The notes under the pieces: model-generated
The model's input: the letters and a program-made list of their open reading frames with translations, nothing else
Databases searched by the model: none
What the model was told of the DNA's origin: nothing
Shown: positions 18,917-28,149 of the stretch, piece after piece
Layout: every line of letters begins with the position of its first letter
How positions within the stretch are numbered: position 1 is the stretch's first letter
Source of the DNA: Nocardia uniformis NBRC 13702
GTDB taxonomy: Bacteria; Actinomycetota; Actinomycetes; Mycobacteriales; Mycobacteriaceae
Direction of reading: 5' to 3'
Assembly (NCBI RefSeq): GCF_001613345.1
Contig: NZ_BDCE01000023.1
Span: forward strand, 1-64,000
DNA length: 64,000 nucleotides
Translations under genes and position numbers: made by a program

Positions 18917-19741
18917 TCAATTCTCGGGGACCACACCGTCGTCGGGACCGGGGACAGCGAACTCCTGCCACTGGGGTAGCAGCGGCACGACGGCGAAGGT
19001 GCCGCCGCTCGCGTCCGCGGGCAGTGCCTCCACGGCGCGGATATCGGGATGTGCGGCCAGGTTTCGCAGTTCGTCGAGCGTGCCGAATACGGTCAGGCCG
19101 ACCACGCAGGCACAGTCGGCGCGCAGGCGGGCGGCGGCGACGGCGGCGATCCGACCCGCGCGGCTGTCCGGCCCGGCGGTCAACGCCTGCTGGTCCAGGA
19201 CTCCCGCGGCGAGTTCCGCCGAGCGCAGCGCGGCCGCGTCACCGGCCGCGACCGGGACAGCGATCATCGGCGTCACCACCGAGGATATATCCACGTGGTA
19301 GTCCACCCCGGAGATCCGCAGTCCATCCGCGTATTCCGGGATACGGTCAGCGGCAATGCCCGCAGTGAACGAAATCAGAGCCCAATGCGGATCGGAATCA
19401 TTGCCTCGCAATGATTCCCGTGCCCGATCCAGATAGACGGCTATCGCCTCGCCGCTCGACGGCCCGAGCCGATCAGTACCGATCACCGCGGGAACCGGTG
19501 GTATCGCCCAACCGAGCACCAGGATAACCGCCACGAGAACCACTGCCGCCGTACCGATTCCGATGCGGCGGATGGTATCGCCGCCTGCCCTGGCCGACCG
19601 CGCGTCCGATATCGTCGACCCGGCCTCGGCGGCGGACTCACCCGATATCGTCAACCCGGGCACGGCGGACTCAGCCGATCCCTCATCGCCCTCGCGCGTG
19701 CTCGCGCTCACGTCCGCATCGCGCGCGGTGTGGTCACTCAT
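18917..19741 (-). CDS. Membrane-anchored protein of unknown function
   Basis: A 274-residue protein: a ~58-residue polar, Ser/Ala/acidic N-terminus (cytoplasmic), one membrane helix (IGIGTAAVVLVAVILVLGWAI, about 60-80) and a ~190-residue extracytoplasmic domain. That domain has a CACVV motif and a DELRNLAAHPDIRAVEALPAD segment of the sort found in peptidase-inhibitor-like or anti-sigma-like folds, but no family can be assigned. It stands alone upstream of the pseudouridine synthase gene, separated by a palindromic repeat. Confidence 0.6.
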   Translation of the reverse strand: MSDHTARDADVSASTREGDEGSAESAVPGLTISGESAAEAGSTISDARSARAGGDTIRRIGIGTAAVVLVAVILVLGWAIPPVPAVIGTDRLGPSSGEAIAVYLDRARESLRGNDSDPHWALISFTAGIAADRIPEYADGLRISGVDYHVDISSVVTPMIAVPVAAGDAAALRSAELAAGVLDQQALTAGPDSRAGRIAAVAAARLRADCACVVGLTVFGTLDELRNLAAHPDIRAVEALPADASGGTFAVVPLLPQWQEFAVPGPDDGVVPEN

Positions 19742-19797
19742 CGATATCCCCTTGCGCGCCTACCGAGTCCGAGGTCGTGTGATCGGCACTGTCCCCG

Positions 19798-19828
19798 CGA
19801 TCCCGGCGTGCTCTCGGCCGGGATGACG
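19798..19828. repeat. Palindromic intergenic repeat, compact copy
   Basis: The core TCCCGGC-GTGCTCTCG-GCCGGGA, ending GATGACG, matches the family at 4506-4538. It lies between the pseudouridine synthase stop (19864) and the start of the downstream gene (19741). Confidence 0.65.
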
Positions 19829-19863
19829 AGGGCGGGGGCTGGCGACATCGCGGCCTCAACCCG

Positions 19864-20790
19864 CTACGTGCTTCGCAGCACGTCCAGCGCGTGCTCGAGA
19901 TCCGCCGGGTATTCACTGGTGATCTCGATCCACCGGCCGTCGGCGGGATGGTTGAAGCCGAGCTGTCGGGCGTGCAGCCACTGCCGTTGCAGCCCGAGGC
20001 GTTCCGCCAGGCGCGGATCCGCGCCATAGGTGAGGTCGCCGCAGCAGGGGTGGCGGACGGCCGAGAAGTGCACGCGGATCTGGTGCGTACGACCGGTTTC
20101 CAGATGGATATCCAGCAGACTCGCGGACTGGAAGGCCTCGACGGTGTCGTAGTGGGTGACGCTCGGACGGCCGTCCGCGGTGACCGCGAACTTCCAGTCG
20201 TTACCGCGGGCCCGGCCGATGGGTGCATCGATGGTGCCGCTGGACGGATCCGGATGCCCTTGCACCAGAGCGTGATAGCGCTTGTCCACGGTGCGTGCCT
20301 TGAAGGCCCGCTTGAGCACGGAGTACGCATTCTCGGACTGCGCGACCACCATGACCCCGGAGGTACCGACATCTAGACGGTGCACAATGCCCTGGCGCTC
20401 GTGCGCGCCAGAAGTGGAGATGCGGTACCCCATGGCGGCCAGACCGCCGACCACGGTCGGACCGGACCAACCGACACCGGTGTGCGCCGCCACACCGACC
20501 GGCTTGTCCACGGCGACGACGTCGTCATCGGCATAGAGGATCTTCATACCGTCCACGGGCGTGGCCTCGACGGTGAGTTCCCGCTTGGGCTCCGGGAATT
20601 CGACCTCCAGCCAGGAACCCGCGTTCAGGCGGTCGGATTTCCCGGCCGCGATACCGTCGAGCTGAACCGAACCGTCCTCGGCCAGCGCCGCCACCGCGGT
20701 GCGCGACAGTCCGAGCAGTCGCGACAGCCCGGCGTCGACACGCATACCGTCCAGCCCGTCGGGCACCGGCATGCTTCGGGTTTCCCTCAT
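19864..20790 (-). CDS. RluA family pseudouridine synthase (RluD-like)
   Basis: A 308-residue enzyme isomerising uridine to pseudouridine in RNA, probably 23S rRNA. An N-terminal S4-like domain ([25 protein letters not shown]) precedes the catalytic core: [11 protein letters not shown], then HRLDVGTSG with the catalytic Asp140, and [18 protein letters not shown]. Its ATG overlaps the lspA stop by 4 bp (ATGA), so the two are translationally coupled; the lspA-rluA pair is common in actinobacteria. Confidence 0.94.
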   Translation of the reverse strand: MRETRSMPVPDGLDGMRVDAGLSRLLGLSRTAVAALAEDGSVQLDGIAAGKSDRLNAGSWLEVEFPEPKRELTVEATPVDGMKILYADDDVVAVDKPVGVAAHTGVGWSGPTVVGGLAAMGYRISTSGAHERQGIVHRLDVGTSGVMVVAQSENAYSVLKRAFKARTVDKRYHALVQGHPDPSSGTIDAPIGRARGNDWKFAVTADGRPSVTHYDTVEAFQSASLLDIHLETGRTHQIRVHFSAVRHPCCGDLTYGADPRLAERLGLQRQWLHARQLGFNHPADGRWIEITSEYPADLEHALDVLRST

Positions 20791-21632
20791 ACGGACTTCT
20801 CCTCAGCGTTCTTGTCGGCGTGCGACTCTTCGGCGTTGTGTTCCTCGGCGTCCCGGTGCGCGCGGGTCCCGTCCGGTTCGAAACCGAATACGGTCAGCAC
20901 CACCAGCAGGATCGCGCCGCACACAATGGCCGAATCGGCCACATTGAATACCGGCCACCAACCGACCGCCATGTAATCGACCACATGGCCCTGCAGCGGG
21001 CCGGGCGAGCGGAACAGCCGGTCGACGAGATTGCCCAGCGCACCGCCCAGCACCATGCCGAGGCCGACCGCCCACCACAGCGAACGCAGGGTGCGGCCGA
21101 TCCGGATCACGCCGATCACCACCGCGGTGGCGACCAGCGTCAACAGCCAGGTCATCCCGGTCGCCATGGAGAATGCCGCGCCCGGATTGCGCACCAGGCT
21201 CAGGCGCACGACATCGCCGATCAGATACACCGGCTGCCCCGGCGTCAGATTCGCCACCGCGATCACCTTGGCCAGCAGGTCCACCGCGAACAGCACGGCC
21301 GCGATAATCAGGAGTGTCCGCAACCGGCGCGGATGCTGCCGCGCATCAGCGGCGGCGTCCGCCGAGCCCCCGGTCGTTTCGGTCGCGGTCGTTTCGGTCG
21401 CGGTCGTTTCGGTCGCGGTCGTTTCGGTCGCGGCACCGGCGTCGTCCGACTTCGTCAGCTTCGGCGCGGCGACCTCCACCGGATCGGTCCCCGCATCGGC
21501 CTCCGACCGTGCGGAATCCGGTTCGGCGGGGATGGAATCCGGGGCACCGGTGGCGGCGCTGTCGCCGGGCGGCTGGTCGGGTTGGTCTGCGTCGATGTCG
21601 CGCGGCCGGTCGGTACTCACGCCTGACATCAT
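20787..21632 (-). CDS. lspA: Lipoprotein signal peptidase (signal peptidase II)
   Basis: Cleaves the signal peptide of diacylglyceryl-modified prolipoproteins at the membrane. The core has four membrane helices with the catalytic aspartates in GNLVDRLF (Asp204) and FNVADSAI (Asp233), and the conserved RNPGAAFS. At 281 residues it is long: a ~100-residue polar N-terminal tail contains four ATETT-type repeats (about 68-87) and a ~35-residue charged C-terminal tail follows the last helix. Several lipoproteins in this window would be its substrates. Upstream ATG 21632 is used; an internal start cannot be excluded. Confidence 0.95.
   Translation of the reverse strand: MMSGVSTDRPRDIDADQPDQPPGDSAATGAPDSIPAEPDSARSEADAGTDPVEVAAPKLTKSDDAGAATETTATETTATETTATETTGGSADAAADARQHPRRLRTLLIIAAVLFAVDLLAKVIAVANLTPGQPVYLIGDVVRLSLVRNPGAAFSMATGMTWLLTLVATAVVIGVIRIGRTLRSLWWAVGLGMVLGGALGNLVDRLFRSPGPLQGHVVDYMAVGWWPVFNVADSAIVCGAILLVVLTVFGFEPDGTRAHRDAEEHNAEESHADKNAEEKSV
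21371..21430. repeat. 15-bp in-frame tandem repeat within lspA, four copies
   Basis: GGTCGTTTCGGTCGC is repeated four times without interruption (21371-21385, 21386-21400, 21401-21415, 21416-21430). On the coding strand it gives four five-residue ATETT-type units in the polar N-terminal tail of LspA. Confidence 0.95.
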
Positions 21633-21752
21633 CCCCTATGGCGATTGCGGCCTCGTCGGTCGCCGGGTCGACCGCCGCGCCTGAGAAAGAGGTAGGCGCA
21701 CCCGGCCCCGCAACAAAGCTGATCCTCAGGATCGCGCCGTACGCTGATCGAC

Positions 21753-22745
21753 GTGACGGTGTTGTCTTCTCCCCCCTGCCCGGCGACTGCTATCGCACAC
21801 TCCGGCAGACCACGTCACGGGCTGCGCTGCGCCCGCTCCGGTGTGCTGCTGATGGTGCTCGCGGTCGCGCTCTCCACCCTGGGCGCCGGCTGCGGTGATG
21901 CGTCCGAGACCACGGTCGAGAGCGAGGGCGCGGAACCGGCGGGGATAAATAAGGCCGAGGTCACCATGCCGATCGCGGCCGTGGTCACCACCGTCGTCGA
22001 TCCCGGGGCCGAACCGCGCAGCACGCTGCGTCGCGAATTCCCGGTCGGCACCACCCAGCAGGTGACGCTGCGTACCGATCACCACATCGAACAGCAGATC
22101 AATGACCAGCCGGTGCGGGACTTCTCCCCGCCCGCCGTCACCATCGGGCTGAACGCGGAGACCGATGCCGACGGCGTGGAGCTGATCCTCGGCAATGTCA
22201 CCTCCAATGATCCGGTGCTGGCCCAGGCGCTGCTACCCGCCGACGGCTCCCGCGCGGGCCTCGATATGAGCGCCTACGGCGCGATTACCGCGCTGCGGCT
22301 GGCGCCCAACGCGGCCACCTCCGATACCGCGCGCGCCGCCCTGGAGCAGGCGTTCTACCAGGCCGTGTACCAGTCGATCGCCTTCCCGCAGACCCCCGTC
22401 GGGGTGGGCGCGGTATGGACGGTGCGCCAGCAGGTATCGGGCAGTGTGCCCCTCGATCAGGTGACCACCGCGACCCTGACGCACCGCGAGGGCGATGAGC
22501 TCACCATTGAAATCAATGTCACCCAGACCCCGAAATCGGAGGTGTGGGATCTGCCCAATGACGCAGGCACCCTCGATATCGTCGACTACCTCATGCACGG
22601 CGATGGCGTGATCACCGTAGATCTCGGTATGCCGCTACCGGTTTCGGGTGCGGTGACGGTCGGCGGCAATCAGACCTACCAGGATCCGCGCAGTGCGGTG
22701 ACGCTGCGGCAGGTGCTGCGCACGCAGGTACTGTGGGGCGAATGA
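21753..22745 (+). CDS. Predicted lipoprotein of unknown function
   Basis: A 330-residue protein. After ~25 non-hydrophobic residues comes a hydrophobic stretch (SGVLLMVLAVALSTLGAGC) with lipobox LGAGC, so an internal start closer to it is possible. The mature region is beta-rich (TTQQVTLRTDHHIEQQIN, ALEQAFYQAVYQSIAFPQTPVGVGAVW, TATLTHREGDELTIEINVTQT), resembling DUF6263-type lipoproteins. Its stop overlaps the next start (ATGA), so the two lipoproteins are made together. Confidence 0.75.
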   Translation: MTVLSSPPCPATAIAHSGRPRHGLRCARSGVLLMVLAVALSTLGAGCGDASETTVESEGAEPAGINKAEVTMPIAAVVTTVVDPGAEPRSTLRREFPVGTTQQVTLRTDHHIEQQINDQPVRDFSPPAVTIGLNAETDADGVELILGNVTSNDPVLAQALLPADGSRAGLDMSAYGAITALRLAPNAATSDTARAALEQAFYQAVYQSIAFPQTPVGVGAVWTVRQQVSGSVPLDQVTTATLTHREGDELTIEINVTQTPKSEVWDLPNDAGTLDIVDYLMHGDGVITVDLGMPLPVSGAVTVGGNQTYQDPRSAVTLRQVLRTQVLWGE

Positions 22746-23455
22746 CCGGACGGGCCGCGACGGCCGCCTGCGCGGCGGTACTCACCGCCATGGCCGTATC
22801 GGGTTGCGGTTCCGATGATTCGACCGGGCCCACCCTGCCGCCGCTGGGTTCGACGGTGCCGCCGCCCTCAGGGCCGCCGACCGCCCACGTACCCGATTCG
22901 CCGACCCTGCGTTCGGACCTATTGGCGACCTTCCAACTGCCGCCGGGGTTCACACCGCTCGATGACCCCGAACCCGGTATCACCGGCGCGGGTGAGCGCA
23001 CCGATCCGCCGCAGTGCGCGAAAGTACTGGCCCCCATTGCCGATCAGGCGTCCGGTGCGGCCGCCCGAGCCGCCGCCCAGTTCAGCGGACCAGACTTCTC
23101 GAGTATCGATATCGACGCCGCCGCGTACCTGAATGGCGCTGCCGCACAAGCATTTTCGACGGCGCAATCACTGCTGCGGGAATGCACGAGCTATTCCGGT
23201 ACCGATGCCGACAACACCGTGGTGGATTTCCGGGTGGGCGGATTGGAACAGCCGACCGCGGGTGACGCGTCCACCGCGTTCCGCGTCCACACCAGCAGCG
23301 AGGGCTTCACGCTCTATTCGGCGGTCAGCGTGACCCTGGTCGGCGCGACGGTCGTGCAAGTGGCCTTGACATCACAGCGGGAGCCGGATCCGCAGCAGTT
23401 CAGCGCCCTGACGGCAGCTCAGGTACAGAAACTGCGGCATATCACAGGACCCTGA
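22742..23455 (+). CDS. Predicted lipoprotein, sensor-domain-like
   Basis: A 237-residue protein starting MTGRAATAACAAVLTAMAVSGCG, with lipobox VSGC (Cys at about 22), followed by a Pro/Gly/Ser linker. The globular part (from LRSDLLATFQLPPGF) has paired cysteines (PPQCAKVLAP and LLRECTSY) and a VVQVALTSQREPDPQQFSALTAAQVQKL ending, like the PknH-type sensor/lipoprotein domains of mycobacteria. It is coupled by an ATGA overlap to the preceding lipoprotein gene. Confidence 0.75.
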   Translation: MTGRAATAACAAVLTAMAVSGCGSDDSTGPTLPPLGSTVPPPSGPPTAHVPDSPTLRSDLLATFQLPPGFTPLDDPEPGITGAGERTDPPQCAKVLAPIADQASGAAARAAAQFSGPDFSSIDIDAAAYLNGAAAQAFSTAQSLLRECTSYSGTDADNTVVDFRVGGLEQPTAGDASTAFRVHTSSEGFTLYSAVSVTLVGATVVQVALTSQREPDPQQFSALTAAQVQKLRHITGP

Positions 23456-23538
23456 TCATCGGGGAGCTTCGATGTTTCCTGTCGGTGCCCGGGCCTAGTC
23501 TCGATGTGTCCCACAACACAGCTATCGGAGGTCTTCCG

Positions 23539-23997
23539 ATGTCCGCAGTCAATCCGTTTCCCGAGGGCTACCCCGCCGTCATTCCCGCACTCATCGTGGA
23601 CGGCGCGGCCCGCGCGATCGACTTCTACAAACATGTCTTCGGCGCGGCCGAGCGCTACCGCCTGCCCGGGCCCGACGGCAAGATCGCGCACGCCGAACTG
23701 CAGTTCCGCGATTCGATGATCATGCTCAGCGATCCCGCACCATCGATGGGCTTCCTCGACCCCAGGGCGGTGGGCGGCACCCCCGTCAACCTCTACACCT
23801 ACGTCGAGGACGCCGATACCGCGCACGCCGCCGCTCTGGGCGCGGGCGCGAAGGAACTCCAGGCCCCGGCCACCCAGTTCTACGGCGACCGCACCGCTTC
23901 CTTCGAGGATCCGTTCGGCCACCACTGGACGGTCTCCACCCATGTGGAGGATGTCAGCCCGGAGGAGATGGATAAGCGCGTCGCCCAAATGGGCTGA
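23539..23997 (+). CDS. VOC family protein, PhnB-like
   Basis: 152 residues, starting at ATG 23539 with an upstream GGAGG. It has the PhnB-like opening YPAVIPALIVDGAARAIDFYKHVFGA, HAELQFRDSMIMLSD and DPFGHHWTVSTHVEDVSPEEM. PhnB-like VOC proteins are metal-binding in fold, but function is usually unknown. Convergent with the arabinosyltransferase gene, with a terminator between. Confidence 0.88.
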   Translation: MSAVNPFPEGYPAVIPALIVDGAARAIDFYKHVFGAAERYRLPGPDGKIAHAELQFRDSMIMLSDPAPSMGFLDPRAVGGTPVNLYTYVEDADTAHAAALGAGAKELQAPATQFYGDRTASFEDPFGHHWTVSTHVEDVSPEEMDKRVAQMG

Positions 23998-24018
23998 TCC
24001 GTTCGAACCAGCTGCCCG

Positions 24019-24050
24019 GCGCACCCGCTTCGACGGCGAAACGGGTGCGC
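24019..24050. terminator. Bidirectional terminator
   Basis: GCGCACCCG (24019-24027) pairs with CGGGTGCGC (24042-24050), with a further TTCG/CGAA inner stem, between convergent genes ending at 23997 and 24064. Confidence 0.75.
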
Positions 24051-24063
24051 GACGCGGTCGGAA

Positions 24064-27000
24064 CTACCGCTGCCAGCCCGCGGTATTGATGGGACCGGGA
24101 CTCCACATCCCGGAATGGGTTTCGGAGGTGATGACCGGCTTCGCGGTGACGGCGGAATCGTCGCGGCGGGTGAACCGCTGCAATTCGCCCCAGTCGTTGT
24201 CCCAGTCGTCCTTCAGATAGGTGGCGACGGTCTCCGGACGCAGCAGCATGGAGGTCCAGCCGAGCGGTCCGCCACTGTCGTGGTTCTGCCAGCGGTTGGT
24301 AATGAGCGCGCCACCGCGATCGGGCAGAATGCGGTACTCCGGAACCTCCGCGATGCCGGAGCGGTGATCGAACGGCCGCTGGCACGGGAACTGCAGTCCG
24401 ACCGCCCAGTCCAGCAGTACCGGCACCTCACAGCCGACCTCGTCGAGCAGCGTGCGGGTCTGCGGCATCCGCGGCGGCGTCAGAGCCACCCACTGCCGGG
24501 GGTCCTGGCTGCGGTCGGTGGCGACCAGTCGGATCACCGTGGCATCGACCGGAATATCGGTGAAGGGCACGCGCAGGTTGCGCCAGGTGGGCGCGGGACC
24601 GATATCGATCGGCGTCACCCGACCGACGGGTGTCACGACACCGGCGGAATCGGCTGTACCGTACTCGATTTCGACCGACTGGCCGGGCTTGACCACACCG
24701 TCGGCATCGACCGACCGGATACGACCGGCCGCGGTCACGGCGATAATGCCGGACCGGTCGCCCGGATTCGGCAGCTCGTACCAGCCGGTGGTCAGCGTCG
24801 CGACCGGCTCACCGGTGCCATCGGTGCCGAGCACCGGTGTGGTAGCCGGATTCAGACCGAACGGCAGTGCGGCCGTAGTGGTTCCGGACTCGTCCTCGCC
24901 GGACTCCGTGGTCTTGAGTGTTTCGGTGATTCCGCTGGTATCGACCTCGTCGTCGGAACTCAGATTGTTGGAGACACCGCCGGGAACGAAGCCGTTCGCG
25001 TCCGCGGCGAAGGTGGTGAAGGCGTCACCGCTCAGGGGGTTCAGCATGCCCGCATTGGGATCGGTCTCCACCAGCACTTCTCGTGCCAGGCCGCCGGGAT
25101 TGCCGGTCACCGCGTTGATATTCGACTTGGCCAGCGAGAACGCCGGATACTGGGCGACCGCGCCCTTGGCCAGCGATGCCACCTGGAACAGCACCAGCAG
25201 CGCGGCGGCCAAGGTCAGTGGCGGCAGCACGATCAGCCGCCACAGCGGGCGTGGAATACGGTGCGGCGTACCGGGTTCCGGTGCGCGCATATGGAACCAT
25301 CCGGCCAGTGCCAGCAGTAGCAGCGCCGCGAGCAGGAATACCTTGTTCAGGCCGATTCCGGCGAGCACCACCGGTTTGTCGTTCCACGAGATCGAGTAGT
25401 TCGACACATACCACCAGCCATTGATGCTGGAGAAGACGAGAGCCAGCGCGAAGGCCACGATCGCCGCGAAGAGCGCACGGTTGCGCGGGGACCGCAGGAC
25501 GCGCGGACCGACCGCGACGGCGGCGACCACCGCGACCGCACCGGCCAATCCCGCGTACACGCCATTGTGGTGCGTCCACTTGGTGGGCGTGGTCATCATC
25601 AGCAGCATGACGCCGATGCAGCTGCCGAGCAGGCGTCGCACGGGCCCGGCCGCCACGAACGGAATGCGACCGCCCCGGCGCAACAGCACGAACGCGCTGA
25701 CCGCCAGACCGATCCACAGCATGAATATGCCGAATCGGCGGCCCACCGAACCGTCGATGGTCGGCATCAGCAGGTACTGGTAGCGAATGTATTCGTCGTG
25801 CCACGCCACATTGGGACCGACGAATTCGTGCACCCGTCGCATCTCGAACATGGCCGAGAGCGTCTGGTCGGCGAACATGACCGCCAGTACTACGGCTCCG
25901 GCGGCGGCGATCGGCATGAGCAGGGCCGGATAGGAGATGAACGGCTTGCCCATGACGCGTGCCCGAGCATCGACAATCCGCCAGATCGGCCGAATTCCGG
26001 CCAGCAGCGGTGCGAAACAGATGAGGCCCGACGGACCGACGGTGACCGACAACGCGCCGATCGCACAGGCCACCGCGTACGGCAGCAGCCGCCGCGTGGC
26101 AATGGCCCGTTCCACCGAGCACCAGGTCAGCAGCACACCGAGCGCCACCATCGGCTCGGGGCGCAGTCCGTTGTTATAGGGCAGCCAGACGGCCAGGAAG
26201 CCGAGCGCGCCGGTCCACACCGCGATGCGGTCGCGGCGAATCCAGGCGCCCAGCCGCGGAATCACCTCACGGCTGATCACCAGCCACGACACGATTCCGG
26301 CGAGCAGCGCGGGCAGTCGCATCCACGGGCTGGCGGTGGACAGCAGCGACATCTGTCCGAGCAGGTCGTAATACGGAGTGCCGACCGGGTTCTCGGGGAC
26401 GCCGAAGTAGGCGAAGTAGTTGGCCATATATCCCGCACCGATGGAGGTGCGGGCCATACCCATCTGATAACCGTCATCGGAGGTGGTGGCACCGATGAAA
26501 TGCCACAGCACCAGCGTGCCGATCACCACGCCGTCGACCGGGGTGAGCGCCCACCACCGCCGCGGCAGGAAGTGCCGCTCGTGCCGGCGGTCACCGCGGT
26601 CCAAGCGGTACAGGGCGACCAGCGCGATCACGGTCGCGGCCAGAGCCAGCCAGATCGCCACCCGCTTGAGCGGACTCGGATGCGAGGAGAAGCGGCTGTC
26701 CACCTCCACGGTGACGGTGGTGCCGTCGGCCACGGCGAGATCGCTGAAAATACCGACTATTTGCGGTCGGTAGTCGCCGGAGAGGGTCACCGGCTCGCTA
26801 TCGGAGCCGGTGAGAGTCGCGGTGGCCCCGGTCATTCCGGCGTGCACACTGAACGCGCATCCGGCGCCGAGCTGATCGACCGGCACGCTCACCAGCGACT
26901 GGTCGCGCAGCACCGCTTCGAGGCGACCCGGCGTGACCACCCCGTCGTCGGCCGTGGTCGCCGCGGTCACCCGCGCCTGGAATCCGTACCGCCACAGATC

Positions 27001-27327
27001 GGGAGCGCCGGGCGGTGCGGTCGCCACCAGATTCCCACCGGTCGGGGCCAACTGCTCGATCGCCGCACAGGGAATCTCGGCATCGAAGGTCACCGGCGCG
27101 TAGGACACCAGCGGCGCTTCCACACTGCGCGCCGTTTCCCCTTGCGGCCAGTTCAGTGTGGTCGCGTCGACGGCTACCGGCAGCAGCGGTACCGCCAGCG
27201 CCGAGAGCACCGCGATCACACCCGCGATCAGGGCGACCGGGCGTGCCCAGCCTCCCGACCGACCGTTGGTCGACGATTCCGCTCTATCGGCGGAATCGGC
27301 GTCCGCTCGCACCAACACATCGGTCAC
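24064..27327 (-). CDS. Arabinosyltransferase, EmbA/B/C family
   Basis: A 1087-residue membrane arabinosyltransferase using decaprenyl-phospho-arabinose to build arabinogalactan or lipoarabinomannan. Order: an N-terminal membrane helix (about 31-50), a large extracytoplasmic jelly-roll (about 55-215), a GT-C membrane core of about 13-14 helices, and a C-terminal carbohydrate-binding domain (about 740-1087). The catalytic acidic pair is in TTSDDGYQMGMAR (Asp284, Asp285); Met291 aligns by motif with the ethambutol-linked Met306 of M. tuberculosis EmbB. The gene is solitary: no other emb, aftA or glf gene is adjacent. Which Emb paralogue it is cannot be decided here. Confidence 0.93.
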   Translation of the reverse strand: MTDVLVRADADSADRAESSTNGRSGGWARPVALIAGVIAVLSALAVPLLPVAVDATTLNWPQGETARSVEAPLVSYAPVTFDAEIPCAAIEQLAPTGGNLVATAPPGAPDLWRYGFQARVTAATTADDGVVTPGRLEAVLRDQSLVSVPVDQLGAGCAFSVHAGMTGATATLTGSDSEPVTLSGDYRPQIVGIFSDLAVADGTTVTVEVDSRFSSHPSPLKRVAIWLALAATVIALVALYRLDRGDRRHERHFLPRRWWALTPVDGVVIGTLVLWHFIGATTSDDGYQMGMARTSIGAGYMANYFAYFGVPENPVGTPYYDLLGQMSLLSTASPWMRLPALLAGIVSWLVISREVIPRLGAWIRRDRIAVWTGALGFLAVWLPYNNGLRPEPMVALGVLLTWCSVERAIATRRLLPYAVACAIGALSVTVGPSGLICFAPLLAGIRPIWRIVDARARVMGKPFISYPALLMPIAAAGAVVLAVMFADQTLSAMFEMRRVHEFVGPNVAWHDEYIRYQYLLMPTIDGSVGRRFGIFMLWIGLAVSAFVLLRRGGRIPFVAAGPVRRLLGSCIGVMLLMMTTPTKWTHHNGVYAGLAGAVAVVAAVAVGPRVLRSPRNRALFAAIVAFALALVFSSINGWWYVSNYSISWNDKPVVLAGIGLNKVFLLAALLLLALAGWFHMRAPEPGTPHRIPRPLWRLIVLPPLTLAAALLVLFQVASLAKGAVAQYPAFSLAKSNINAVTGNPGGLAREVLVETDPNAGMLNPLSGDAFTTFAADANGFVPGGVSNNLSSDDEVDTSGITETLKTTESGEDESGTTTAALPFGLNPATTPVLGTDGTGEPVATLTTGWYELPNPGDRSGIIAVTAAGRIRSVDADGVVKPGQSVEIEYGTADSAGVVTPVGRVTPIDIGPAPTWRNLRVPFTDIPVDATVIRLVATDRSQDPRQWVALTPPRMPQTRTLLDEVGCEVPVLLDWAVGLQFPCQRPFDHRSGIAEVPEYRILPDRGGALITNRWQNHDSGGPLGWTSMLLRPETVATYLKDDWDNDWGELQRFTRRDDSAVTAKPVITSETHSGMWSPGPINTAGWQR

Positions 27328-27417
27328 GGGGGCCGATGTTATCGAACGATTTTCAAATCAGCCGATCGCGGCGGTCGAAACGGGAATAAAGCCCGGCGGC
27401 GACGACGGAAAAACGAA

Positions 27418-27454
27418 CGGGTCCGGCGTCCCCTCCGAGGGAACACCGGACCCG
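27418..27454 (-). terminator. Terminator of the MTB12-like lipoprotein gene
   Basis: CGGGTCCGG (27418-27426) pairs with CCGGACCCG (27446-27454), with an inner TCCC/GGGA stem, 11 bp past the minus-strand stop at 27465. Confidence 0.75.
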
Positions 27455-27464
27455 TCGGGTCGAA

Positions 27465-27968
27465 CTAGACGCAGGCCGGAGAAGTCTGGTTGGCCAGCTG
27501 GAGCATGTTGCAGATCCACTCCTTCTGTACCTTCCACTTGCCGTCCTCGGCCACGAACGGCACCTGGGCCACCTGCGGCTCGCCGCCGGCGACCGCCACC
27601 GTGGCGTCGGCGGTAATCGTGCCGTCGCCCAGATCGGTCACACCGGTGACGGTAATGACAGCGTTGTTCTGCTGGACCGCCTCGACGAGAGCCGTGGGCA
27701 GGTTCGGGTCGGCCTCCACGCCCTGCATCAGCGCGAGCTTCTCCTCATTGGGCACGTTCGGATCCAAGCCCCGCTGGAGCTCGGCATTCAGATCGTCCAC
27801 GGTCGGAACCGGCGGCAGGTCCTGGGCGGCGGTGGTGGCCGCCGCCTGGGAGGTGGTGGTCTTGGCGGGCTTTTCTGTCTTGTCACCACTGCCACACGCC
27901 GACAGTCCGAGTGCGGCCACGACAGCCACAGTGGCGACCGCGATACGTCCAGTCTTCTGAAGCTTCAA
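27465..27968 (-). CDS. MTB12-like low-molecular-weight antigen lipoprotein
   Basis: About 167 residues. Signal peptide (M)KLQKTGRIAVATVAVVAALG, lipobox LSAC, a Lys/Thr/Ala-rich linker and a globular domain from LPPVPTVDDLNAELQRGLDP onward, similar to mycobacterial MTB12/CFP-2-type antigens; it ends with a Cys pair (WICNML and PACV). Function of the family is unknown. Start choice: AAAGGA lies 7 nt before TTG 27966-27968, which puts the signal peptide at the very N-terminus; upstream ATGs at 28007 and 28100 would leave a polar leader. Confidence 0.82.
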   Translation of the reverse strand: MKLQKTGRIAVATVAVVAALGLSACGSGDKTEKPAKTTTSQAAATTAAQDLPPVPTVDDLNAELQRGLDPNVPNEEKLALMQGVEADPNLPTALVEAVQQNNAVITVTGVTDLGDGTITADATVAVAGGEPQVAQVPFVAEDGKWKVQKEWICNMLQLANQTSPACV

Positions 27969-28149
27969 CTGCTCGTCCTTTACGTTCGAGTAGGTCCGTT
28001 CGTCCATGCGGCAACGACCACCCGACGGCGACGCTGCACGAGGTGTCAGGCTAACAGTGCGGTGCCCCGAAAGATGTTCTCGAACCCGCGAACAGGGCAC
28101 TTTCAGACTGAATCCACAGAGTTTCTACACGTTCCCGCCATACCGGACA

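Noticed and set aside
25567..27468. 633-codon open frame antisense to the arabinosyltransferase gene
   Set aside because: His/Arg/Gln-rich shadow without domain features; the opposite strand encodes a full Emb protein.
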